The translations under genes and the position numbers were made by a program. The notes beneath the pieces were generated by a model. The model was given only the letters and a program-made list of their open reading frames with translations, did not search any database and was not told the DNA's origin. A stretch of DNA of 64,000 nt, taken from assembly GCF_002018365.1 (NCBI RefSeq), contig NZ_MVKX01000012.1, forward strand, positions 53,503 through 117,502, written 5' to 3'. Every line of letters starts with the position of its first letter. The first letter of the stretch is position 1. The DNA comes from Acinetobacter amyesii (GTDB lineage Bacteria; Pseudomonadota; Gammaproteobacteria; Pseudomonadales; Moraxellaceae). Positions 57,275 through 64,000 of the stretch are shown in pieces.

Positions 57275-57814
57275 TTAGAGATCGGTCCAACGACGATTGA
57301 CTGCATGACCCGGGTTATTCATGCTGATAACTTTCGCGTAGTTTCCTACCGCAGTTGCATTTTCAGGAATGTCTTTCGTCACAACGCTGCCCGCACCGAT
57401 AGTGGCATTATTGCCAATTTTGACATGCTCAATGATGCAAACATTCGGCCCAATATAAACATTGTCACCAATTTCTGCTGCTTGACGGCCGCCATTGGCA
57501 CCAATCGTTGTAAATTGCGATAAATTTACATTATTGCCAAGCACAGTCGTAGGGTTAACAACCAGCGGCCCGCCATGACCAATAAACAGACCATATCCAA
57601 TTTGAGTTGTGGTATGAATATCTATGCCGTACTGCTTTTTTTTATAATAATAAATTGGATAAGCCAACTTTGCCCAAAATGATTTTGCACTGGCCAAACG
57701 CAGCCAAAATGAAAAATTAAAACCGCGATTGAATAAATAAGTTTTCAAAAATGATTTAAAACCAAGATTGCCCGTATAACGGTATAAATCACTTTTTATA
57801 TATTTTAAAGTCAT
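57275..57814 (-). CDS. CysE-like serine/sugar O-acetyltransferase
   Basis: This 179-aa hexapeptide acetyltransferase has a short helical N-terminus and repeats [46 protein letters not shown] and [49 protein letters not shown]. The GHGG histidine is the CysE-type catalytic position. Its place inside a sugar operon suggests it decorates the polysaccharide and is not the housekeeping cysteine enzyme. There is a 153-bp gap before itrB downstream and 32 bp from the transferase upstream. Confidence 0.87.
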   Translation of the reverse strand: MTLKYIKSDLYRYTGNLGFKSFLKTYLFNRGFNFSFWLRLASAKSFWAKLAYPIYYYKKKQYGIDIHTTTQIGYGLFIGHGGPLVVNPTTVLGNNVNLSQFTTIGANGGRQAAEIGDNVYIGPNVCIIEHVKIGNNATIGAGSVVTKDIPENATAVGNYAKVISMNNPGHAVNRRWTDL

Positions 57815-57846
57815 CTGGATCGCCTCTTAAATTGGGTGAATCGCCT

Positions 57847-58986
57847 TTAATGGATACCCATTTCAGCCAGCATATGCTTATTCACTTGATGCACATCATA
57901 TTTATTCAGCGCAATTTCCCGCGAACGCTGTCCCATATACTCAATCAGTTTTGGATCTTCAATAAAGTATTGCATGCATTGCACCAAATCATCTACAGAC
58001 TTCACTCCGACCAAATAACCATTCACACCGTGCGATACCGTTTCACGACAACCTGGTGCATCGGTGGTAATAATCGCCCGTCCCATAGCCATCGCCTCTA
58101 ATACCGTACGTGGCGTGCCTTCACGGTAGGAGGGCAACACGTAGACCGAGCTTTCCGCAATTGCAGGACGTACGTCACTGAGTTTGCCCCAATATTTGAG
58201 GCGATCATCGGCAATCCATTCATCGAGTTCGGCTTTAGAAATAGCTGATGGATTATCATCAATCCAACCGACTAAATGAAATTCCGATTCAGGATATTGT
58301 GCTTTGATGATGCGCGCCGATTCAGCATATTCGCGCACACCTTTATCACCCAAAAGCCGTGCAATAAGTAAAAATGAGGCTTTAACTGTCCCCACATCAT
58401 TTTGCGGTAAGGGCAAGACATCAAAGTCTTGCACATTCACCCCTGAACCATTCACCACCACCGTCGGCTTACTAGCATCCAGTAAGTGCATGTCTTGGAA
58501 CAGCTTTAAATCGTCTGGGTTTTGGAAAAAAACTTTGTCGCTACGTTTGAGCGCTTGCGCATATAAGCCATGCACCAGTTTTTGAAATAGACTGCGCTTA
58601 CCCGCTTCTACATTTTGAAAGGCATAACCCAGACCAGTAATTAAAGCAAAACGATGCGGTACTTTCACCAGCCATGACGCGAGCGTGCCATAAATCACAG
58701 GCTTAATCGTATAGGACAGTACGTAGTCAGGCTGAATTTGACGGATCTTCTGATAGAGATGTTTTAACAGTTTTAAATCCGACAGCGGATTGGTGCCTGT
58801 GCGCTGCATGGGAATTTCATGCAGATGATAGCCAAGGGCTTGCAGTTTTTGCTGTTCTTCAGGGAATGATGCGAATTCAGGCGCCATAATATGAATTTCG
58901 TAGCCTTGTGCATGAATAGCTTCCAACAGTTTCCCGCGGAAATTTAAAACAGAAGGCAAAAAACTGCTGATCATCAGAAATTTCAA
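57847..58986 (-). CDS. Glycosyltransferase family 4 protein (PglA-like)
   Basis: I place the start at a TTG at 58986 (about 379 aa): GGGAG lies eight bases upstream, and the codon overlaps the previous stop (TTGA). The GT-B fold resembles Campylobacter PglA: PLKFLMISSFLPSVLNFRGKLLEAI, PDYVLSYTIKPVIYGTLAS, HRFALITGLGYAFQ, LLIARLLGDKGVREYAESA, and YVLPSYREGTPRTVLEAMAMGRAIITTDAPGCRE with donor motif EGTPRTVLE. PglA adds GalNAc to lipid-linked diNAc-bacillosamine, and a QuiNAc4NAc initiation system is encoded next door. Confidence 0.9.
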   Translation of the reverse strand: MKFLMISSFLPSVLNFRGKLLEAIHAQGYEIHIMAPEFASFPEEQQKLQALGYHLHEIPMQRTGTNPLSDLKLLKHLYQKIRQIQPDYVLSYTIKPVIYGTLASWLVKVPHRFALITGLGYAFQNVEAGKRSLFQKLVHGLYAQALKRSDKVFFQNPDDLKLFQDMHLLDASKPTVVVNGSGVNVQDFDVLPLPQNDVGTVKASFLLIARLLGDKGVREYAESARIIKAQYPESEFHLVGWIDDNPSAISKAELDEWIADDRLKYWGKLSDVRPAIAESSVYVLPSYREGTPRTVLEAMAMGRAIITTDAPGCRETVSHGVNGYLVGVKSVDDLVQCMQYFIEDPKLIEYMGQRSREIALNKYDVHQVNKHMLAEMGIH

Positions 58987-60077
58987 CGGCTTTGCTCCCA
59001 AACTTGCATATATTGCTGACTCACTTTCTCAATACTGAAATGTGCTTCTACGCGCTCACGCACGGCTTGTTTCAACTGCAATCTTTGATCATTGCTTTGC
59101 TGCACATAATTTAAAATTGCTTGCACCAATACAGCCGAATTGCGCGGCGGTACAATTTCGCCAAGCTCTTGCACAATATATTGCGCATCACCAACATCGG
59201 TGCTGATACAAGGCAAACCTGATGCCATGGCTTCGACCAACACATTCGGAAAACCTTCGGTAATTGAAGTCATGAGGAATACATCAATAGATTGATAAAA
59301 CGCAGGCATATCTGAAATTTGATCCAATAAATGGACTTTTTCGGCATCTAATTGATACTGATCAAATAAAGCTTTGATCTCAGGATTCTCCAAACTCGCT
59401 CCGCTACCTGCAATTTTAAAGATGATGTTTTTATCTTTAAGTAAGCCCATAGTTTCAAATAAATACGGATAGCCTTTTGCAGGATGGTAACGTCCGGCAA
59501 AGCCAATCACGGTTGGTTGATGCAATTCTGGGTTCGGCTGAAATTTATCAAGAAATACCCCATTGGCAATCACCTCACTATTCGGGTTTTGAAAACCAAA
59601 TGCTTGGTGCTGTTCTAATGAAGAATGCGCACAATAAATAATGTGACTTGGCTGTTTTGATAAAATTTTACTTAAACCTAAAGCAATCTTAGTACTGATC
59701 GATTCATCTTTTGGAGAAGCAAGTGAGTGATGAATGCCCCATACCACCTTTGGTTTTTTTGCTAAGCCAATGACACTCAAACTGGTTAAGGCATTGGCAT
59801 GGTACATCCAACATTGCACGGTTTTTGGTTGTAACTGCTTTAGCAATTTACGTAATTTTTGAATGGTACTCAGGGTATTGATGCCATTCCAACCTAAAGC
59901 ATAATGTGACTGACAACGATCGAGCGTGCTTTTATAGACCTCTGAAGTTTTCATCAGTGCAATGATCACGTGCTGATAGTCATGTTCAGTTTGCTGAATT
60001 AAGCGTGCCAACATCATTTCGGCACCACCCACGCCTGCAAAGTTGGTGATCACATGTACCATCAAAGGTTTGCTCAT
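58983..60077 (-). CDS. Glycosyltransferase family 4 protein
   Basis: This 364-aa GT-B enzyme has HVITNFAGVGGAEMMLARLI in the N-domain, GFAGRYHPAKGYPYLFETM, IAGSGASLENPE, and FLMTSITEGFPNVLVEAMASGLPCISTDVGDAQYIV with donor motif EGFPNVLVE. GGAG in the region before the ATG and a 4-bp ATGA overlap with the upstream gene indicate coupled translation. It is probably the second or third transferase extending the QuiNAc4NAc-initiated unit; the sugar is unknown. Confidence 0.9.
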   Translation of the reverse strand: MSKPLMVHVITNFAGVGGAEMMLARLIQQTEHDYQHVIIALMKTSEVYKSTLDRCQSHYALGWNGINTLSTIQKLRKLLKQLQPKTVQCWMYHANALTSLSVIGLAKKPKVVWGIHHSLASPKDESISTKIALGLSKILSKQPSHIIYCAHSSLEQHQAFGFQNPNSEVIANGVFLDKFQPNPELHQPTVIGFAGRYHPAKGYPYLFETMGLLKDKNIIFKIAGSGASLENPEIKALFDQYQLDAEKVHLLDQISDMPAFYQSIDVFLMTSITEGFPNVLVEAMASGLPCISTDVGDAQYIVQELGEIVPPRNSAVLVQAILNYVQQSNDQRLQLKQAVRERVEAHFSIEKVSQQYMQVWEQSR

Positions 60078-61192
60078 ACCGCCGACTCCATCATTCGCAA
60101 ATACTGCTTGAGTACGGTTTGCTTATGAAACTGCTGAATATGTGATTCAAAATCAGCATCTTGATATTGCACATAATCTGCAAATATCGCTTGCTGCATC
60201 GCTTGGGTTAACCCTACCTGATCGTTGCATTCAACCAATAAACCAAACTTAGAGTTTTCTAGAATTTCCATTGGTCCACTTGGACAGTTGGTACTCACTA
60301 CTTTCACTTTAGAGGCTAAGGCTTGAATAAGTACACCCGGCAAGCCTTCCCAATTCGAGCTTAAAACAAATAGCGATGCATATTTAAAATAAGCGTATGG
60401 ATTGGCATCAAAGCCCGGCAAATCCACCACGTCTTTTAAACCCAATTCAGCAACTAAAGCCTCAAACTCTGCACGCAGTTCGCCCTCACCTAAAATCAAT
60501 AATCGGGTTTCATGATGCTGATCATGCAAAGCTTTAAAGGAGCGGATCAGAAAACCAAAGTTTTTCGCTTCAGTCAGACGCCCTACTGCCAAAATCACTT
60601 TATTGTCATTATTAAAAAAGCGATGCGTAACGGGCGCTTTGAGCTTTTCAAAATAGGCATCATCCAATACGGGGTTATAAATGGTGCTCAGATTATTATT
60701 TTTATAGGCATAGTATTCACGAAAATCTGCTTCAACCCCTTTGGAGACACAGACTACTTGCTGTGCCATAGGATAAGTCCAATTCACCAAAGTTTTCAGC
60801 ACAAATTTGGCAATGCCCTGCAATTTCAAATTCTTAGATGGCGTCGACACTTCACGGAAAATTAATGCAGTTTTAACGCCTGCCAGTTTTTTGGCAATAC
60901 CTGCAATAATATTGGTATGGGTTTGAGTGGCCACTACACAATCATATTGTTCTTTTTGCATTTGGTTTTTCAATGCTGTGAGGCTATTCATCACACGACC
61001 GCAATTAAAATTGACCAATTGAATTTTCGGGCTGACTTCAGGCAAGAGTTTGGCTTTATCACCTGTGACATCACACACACCCAAATGAATATTGAGACCT
61101 TGTTCTGCAAAGCTATTGGCAAGTTGAATGACTGTACGTTCTGCACCGCCACCGCCCAAGCTTGGCAAAAAGAACATGACTTTATTCAACAT
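60074..61192 (-). CDS. Glycosyltransferase family 4 protein
   Basis: This 372-aa GT-B enzyme has FFLPSLGGGGAERTVIQLANSF at the N-terminus, AVGRLTEAKNFGFLIRSF, ILGEGELRAEFEAL, and VLSSNWEGLPGVLIQALASKVKVVSTNCPSGPMEIL. In the donor motif EGLPGVLIQ the second Glu is Gln, an unusual substitution. It shares GGGGAERT and the overall layout with the module 1 enzyme at 45733-46833, pointing to functional equivalence or common origin. AGGTCTGATT precedes the ATG. Confidence 0.9.
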   Translation of the reverse strand: MLNKVMFFLPSLGGGGAERTVIQLANSFAEQGLNIHLGVCDVTGDKAKLLPEVSPKIQLVNFNCGRVMNSLTALKNQMQKEQYDCVVATQTHTNIIAGIAKKLAGVKTALIFREVSTPSKNLKLQGIAKFVLKTLVNWTYPMAQQVVCVSKGVEADFREYYAYKNNNLSTIYNPVLDDAYFEKLKAPVTHRFFNNDNKVILAVGRLTEAKNFGFLIRSFKALHDQHHETRLLILGEGELRAEFEALVAELGLKDVVDLPGFDANPYAYFKYASLFVLSSNWEGLPGVLIQALASKVKVVSTNCPSGPMEILENSKFGLLVECNDQVGLTQAMQQAIFADYVQYQDADFESHIQQFHKQTVLKQYLRMMESAV

Positions 61193-61223
61193 AATCAGAC
61201 CTAAATTTTAAAATGGGAGAATA

Positions 61224-61772
61224 TTAATGTGGTGTTTTTGAGGCTTGAATCGCAATGGCGCGTTCAACCCGCTCACGATAATCCGTAATGCCAGCAAGCT
61301 CACTGTCACTGGCACAGGTGCTTTGAATTTTGGCTTGATAGTCTGCAAAACTGGATACCACTTTAGCAGGTACGCCAATCGCCACACTATGATCAGGAAT
61401 GTCTTTGGTCACCACCGAGCCTGCGCCAATCACCACGTTGGAGCCAATGCTCACACCGGGCATAACGATTGTATTGACCCCAATAAACACATGCGATCCC
61501 ACTTGAATTGGTGCAAAGCGTTGGTAGCGTTTACCTTGCTCATCTTTGATTAAACAAGTACTGCCATCATGGGTAATAAATTTCACCCCTGAGGTCACGG
61601 TCACATGATCACCAATACTGACCAAAAATGGTTCTGAGCCCCAGCTTTTAATATAAATTCGGCAATTTTCACCGACTTTTACACCTTTTTTACGTGCATA
61701 AGCCACACTGCCTTTTGCAATAAAATAAGCCAAATCAAACAGCTGTCGAAAAGCAGAAATCATAAATGACAT
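61224..61772 (-). CDS. Hexapeptide-repeat acyltransferase
   Basis: The ATG at 61772 (182 aa) has AGGT eight bases upstream; the longer frame from 61799 starts at a TTG. The left-handed beta-helix shows IYIKSWGSEPFLVSIGDHVTVTSGVKFITHDGSTCL and [49 protein letters not shown]. The histidine in ITHDGS is the likely catalytic base. It is probably a sugar O-acetyltransferase. Its resemblance to the 48311-48826 enzyme of module 1 extends beyond the repeat motif. Confidence 0.88.
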   Translation of the reverse strand: MSFMISAFRQLFDLAYFIAKGSVAYARKKGVKVGENCRIYIKSWGSEPFLVSIGDHVTVTSGVKFITHDGSTCLIKDEQGKRYQRFAPIQVGSHVFIGVNTIVMPGVSIGSNVVIGAGSVVTKDIPDHSVAIGVPAKVVSSFADYQAKIQSTCASDSELAGITDYRERVERAIAIQASKTPH

Positions 61773-61892
61773 ACACAATACCTGAATGAGGCGAGGCAAC
61801 TTAAAAGGAGGAAAATAAGTCAGCTATTTTACGCTGAAAATCCACTTTACGATATGGAAACCGCAGTCACGATGCAGGATGAAAAAATAAGA

Positions 61893-62486
61893 TCAGAGCG
61901 ATTTGATTTTTCTAGCAGGACTACCGACATAGACACCTGATTCGTCCAAAGGTTTCGAAACCAGACTGCACGCGCCAATCACCGAATCACTTGGAATTTT
62001 CACGCCATCAAGTACCGTCACCCGCGCACCAAGCCAAATATTTTCGCCTAAACTGACCCCTTGTTTGGTAATCGCATCTTTCACCAACAGATCAGGCTCA
62101 CCAAATTTATGATTACTGGCAATGATGATGCTTTGCGTGCCAATACGGGTGTTGTCGCCAATGCTGACACCGCCACAGCCATTAATAAATGACTTCGAGT
62201 TAATGCTGACGTCTTTACCAATCGACACCTTGCCACCAAAGCATTTGATATAACAACTTTCACCAATAAAACTGTTATCTGCGATTTCTAAGCTTGCACC
62301 TTGCTCGACAATTAAACTGACATGATCGCCAATATAAACATTCTGACCAATTTTCACTTGTCCGCTAATATCAACCGTACAGGCTTTACCAAAGTAACGA
62401 AATTTCGTGCTAAAAGCCAGGTTATAAAATTGCTGACGGCATTGTGCAGTGAACCAATTCATCAGTTTTAACAGTTTAAAAAACAT
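61893..62486 (-). CDS. Hexapeptide-repeat acyltransferase (WcaF/maltose-acetyltransferase type)
   Basis: The ATG at 62486 (197 aa) overlaps the flippase stop (TGATG), which supports it over an in-frame GTG six codons upstream. The beta-helix has VKIGQNVYIGDHVSLIVEQG, LEIADNSFIGESCYIKCFGGKVSIGKDVSINSKSFINGCGGVSIGDNTRIGTQSIIIASNHKFGEPD and VSLGENIWLGARVTVLDGVKI. The SNH histidine is the catalytic position of this acetyltransferase class. It likely modifies the module 2 repeat unit. Confidence 0.87.
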   Translation of the reverse strand: MFFKLLKLMNWFTAQCRQQFYNLAFSTKFRYFGKACTVDISGQVKIGQNVYIGDHVSLIVEQGASLEIADNSFIGESCYIKCFGGKVSIGKDVSINSKSFINGCGGVSIGDNTRIGTQSIIIASNHKFGEPDLLVKDAITKQGVSLGENIWLGARVTVLDGVKIPSDSVIGACSLVSKPLDESGVYVGSPARKIKSL

Positions 62487-63658
62487 CAGCTTTTGTTTCT
62501 CCACACTACATATAAAATGGCAAAGTTATAAATGATTAGTGCCACAGGCACCGCCAAGAGCATATAAATTTTATCGGCACATAAAACATATAAGCCTGCA
62601 AATAAAGCGAACTTAATCATGAGTTCTACGATTTGCAGTTTAAATAACACTTGGCTATTGCGCTTGGCAATTAAATAAGCCGAACTTGGCGGATTACAAA
62701 AAACCGCCCAATAGCCCAACGCCAAAATTTGGAAATAAGTTGAGATGCCAACCCATTCAGAACCGAAAATCCAAAGATATACCGATTCAGGCAAGATAAA
62801 GAAAATTGCAAAAAGAGGCAGCGACACCAAGCTTAAAAGCACACTTGCCTTCAAGGCATTTTTGTTTGAATCCGTGCTTTTAAACTTACGGATAAAAAAT
62901 TGACGTAAAGTCTGTGAAATCAAATTGATTGGGACACGTAAAGTCCGCTCGACAATGGCATAAAAACCCATTGCCTGCACACCCACAAAATGCGACACCA
63001 CATAATACGGTAAATTATGTGAAAAACTGTTCAGCAAGGCATGCGGGGTATTGGCATAGATAAAATCTTTATAATGTTTAAACGCCTGCCAACTGACTTG
63101 ATAGAGCTGATACTTCAATATGTAGAGTAACATCGCCACGATCATCAGGATCGAACTGACATTGTAGCTATTGACCAGACTGATCTGCATGAACAGTGGC
63201 AAACTCAATTGCACCGCAACGACGATCGCACTTCTAAAAATATTTAAGCCCGCACAAAAATATTCCTTATGCACAGCAAATTGATAGTTATAAACACTCT
63301 GAAGCAAGGTATTGGCAAGCACGCCGGTTGCCACAGCACATGCCATTTCAACATTTAAAATCACGCTGATGACGATGCCACTCATCACAGCGATTACTGT
63401 TGAGAATATAGCCCCTTCAAAAATCAGGCTTTTTTTATCATGTTCCTCTGCGACCAACAAAGCTTGATCGAGACGTAAATTGGCAACGGTCGATAAAACA
63501 CTGACGATCGCCAATGCAATTCCGTAAGCACCAAAGTCAGCAACAGAATATAGACGTGTTAAAGCAGGAAGTGCGATAAATGTCATTATCGCACCTGCCA
63601 GTAAACTGAGTGTAATCAGCCCAATGGACTGATATTTTGCGAAGATTTTCGCAATCAT
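62486..63658 (-). CDS. wzx: Polysaccharide flippase (Wzx-like), module 2
   Basis: This 390-aa membrane protein has about ten helices, shorter than the usual 400-480. The opening YQSIGLITLSLLAGAIMTFIALPALTRLYSVADFGAYGIALAIVSVLSTVANLRLDQALLVAEE is the family's TR(L/I)Y signature. It starts 10 bp after the second tviC stop, mirroring the tviC-wzx junction of module 1, but it is much less AT-rich and not closely similar to that flippase. It should export the QuiNAc4NAc-containing unit. Confidence 0.88.
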   Translation of the reverse strand: MIAKIFAKYQSIGLITLSLLAGAIMTFIALPALTRLYSVADFGAYGIALAIVSVLSTVANLRLDQALLVAEEHDKKSLIFEGAIFSTVIAVMSGIVISVILNVEMACAVATGVLANTLLQSVYNYQFAVHKEYFCAGLNIFRSAIVVAVQLSLPLFMQISLVNSYNVSSILMIVAMLLYILKYQLYQVSWQAFKHYKDFIYANTPHALLNSFSHNLPYYVVSHFVGVQAMGFYAIVERTLRVPINLISQTLRQFFIRKFKSTDSNKNALKASVLLSLVSLPLFAIFFILPESVYLWIFGSEWVGISTYFQILALGYWAVFCNPPSSAYLIAKRNSQVLFKLQIVELMIKFALFAGLYVLCADKIYMLLAVPVALIIYNFAILYVVWRNKS

Positions 63659-63668
63659 CGGTTCAATA

Positions 63669-64000
63669 TCATTTTAAGTTATTGACGTACCAACGCATCG
63701 CCAATTGAATGCCTTCAGCAATTTTAAACTCGGGCGCATAACCCAAATGTTGCTCAATTTTAGCAATGCTGGCTTGTGAATGACGTACATCACCTGCACG
63801 GAACTCACGGTACACAGGATCACGCTCAAAGTTCACATCATTTGTCGCAAGTGCCACCTGAATGGCACGATATAACTCATTCAACGTAGTACGGTCACCC
63901 ACAGCCACGTTATACACTTGGTTTTTTGCTTCATCTGATGCGGTCGCCGCCAAAATATTGGCTTGAACCGTGTTATCGATGAAACAGAAATCACGGCTGG
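63669..64000 (-). CDS. tviC: UDP-GlcNAc/GlcNAcA C4-epimerase (TviC type), copy 2, 5' end outside window
   Basis: The frame is open to the window edge, giving the C-terminal ~109 residues (from [23 protein letters not shown] to YVNNLK). It matches copy 1 nearly throughout. From 63817 to 64000 the DNA is identical to 50441-50624, while the last ~130 bp of the gene have about a dozen differences and a different stop context. A shorter in-frame Met at 63953 is not the true start. Confidence 0.93.
   Translation of the reverse strand, partial: SRDFCFIDNTVQANILAATASDEAKNQVYNVAVGDRTTLNELYRAIQVALATNDVNFERDPVYREFRAGDVRHSQASIAKIEQHLGYAPEFKIAEGIQLAMRWYVNNLK

Noticed and set aside
1..64000. CRISPR arrays, insertion sequences or prophage
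   Set aside because: No regularly spaced repeats, transposase or phage structural genes were recognised anywhere in the window.

Overview
The window looks like an Acinetobacter chromosome, probably not a typical A. baumannii backbone. The reasons are the protein families (TviB/TviC plus the Gdr/QhbA/QhbB/ItrB capsule set, a RibB with a dead RibA domain, the ribB-ribH-nusB-thiL-pgpA order), moderately low GC, and A/T-flanked rho-independent terminators. This assignment comes from reading the sequence; no database was searched.

Positions 1-18.6 kb are chromosomal backbone. They hold the start of a phosphate-type porin, a short-chain dehydrogenase divergent from a TetR regulator with a clean palindromic operator between them, phoB-phoR with a Pho box, and a GST, an OsmC-like protein and a pirin. 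Two tandem membrane diguanylate cyclases follow, then an Mrr-type endonuclease, guaA, DoxX, DedA, a LysE-type exporter, a lipoprotein, an orphan ParA, a SirB-like membrane protein, BolA, and three tandem tRNA-Gly(GCC) genes.

Positions 18.6-35.3 kb are metabolic. An organosulfur cluster comes first (two SfnB/DszC-like flavoproteins, a DszA/NtaA-like monooxygenase, and a MetNIQ-like ABC importer), with a perfect 25-bp inverted repeat upstream. Next are an NAD-type malic enzyme, an iron alcohol dehydrogenase, an alpha/beta hydrolase, an unusual GAF plus SARP-like regulator, and an aldehyde dehydrogenase. A small catabolic-looking set (DsbA-like isomerase, Tyr-less SDR, divergent TetR) ends the region.

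Positions 35.5-42.3 kb are a housekeeping run on the + strand: ribB(X)-ribH-nusB-thiL-pgpA-glmU-glmS. It supplies flavin, thiamine and phosphatidylglycerol, and also UDP-GlcNAc, the precursor used by the locus that follows.

Positions 42.8-64.0 kb are a large surface-polysaccharide locus, all on the - strand and still open at the window end. It reads as two stacked modules. The glmS-proximal module is very AT-rich: tviB-tviC-wzx-acetyltransferase-wzy-three glycosyltransferases-initiating transferase. The distal module has a second tviC, a second wzx, two acyltransferases, three glycosyltransferases, a CysE-like acetyltransferase, a second initiating transferase, and the QuiNAc4NAc (bacillosamine-type) genes qhbB, qhbA and gdr. 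The two tviC copies share 184 identical bases up to the window edge but differ at their 3' ends, which points to recombination or gene conversion. The doubled initiating transferase, flippase and epimerase with only one visible polymerase are the most interesting feature of the window.
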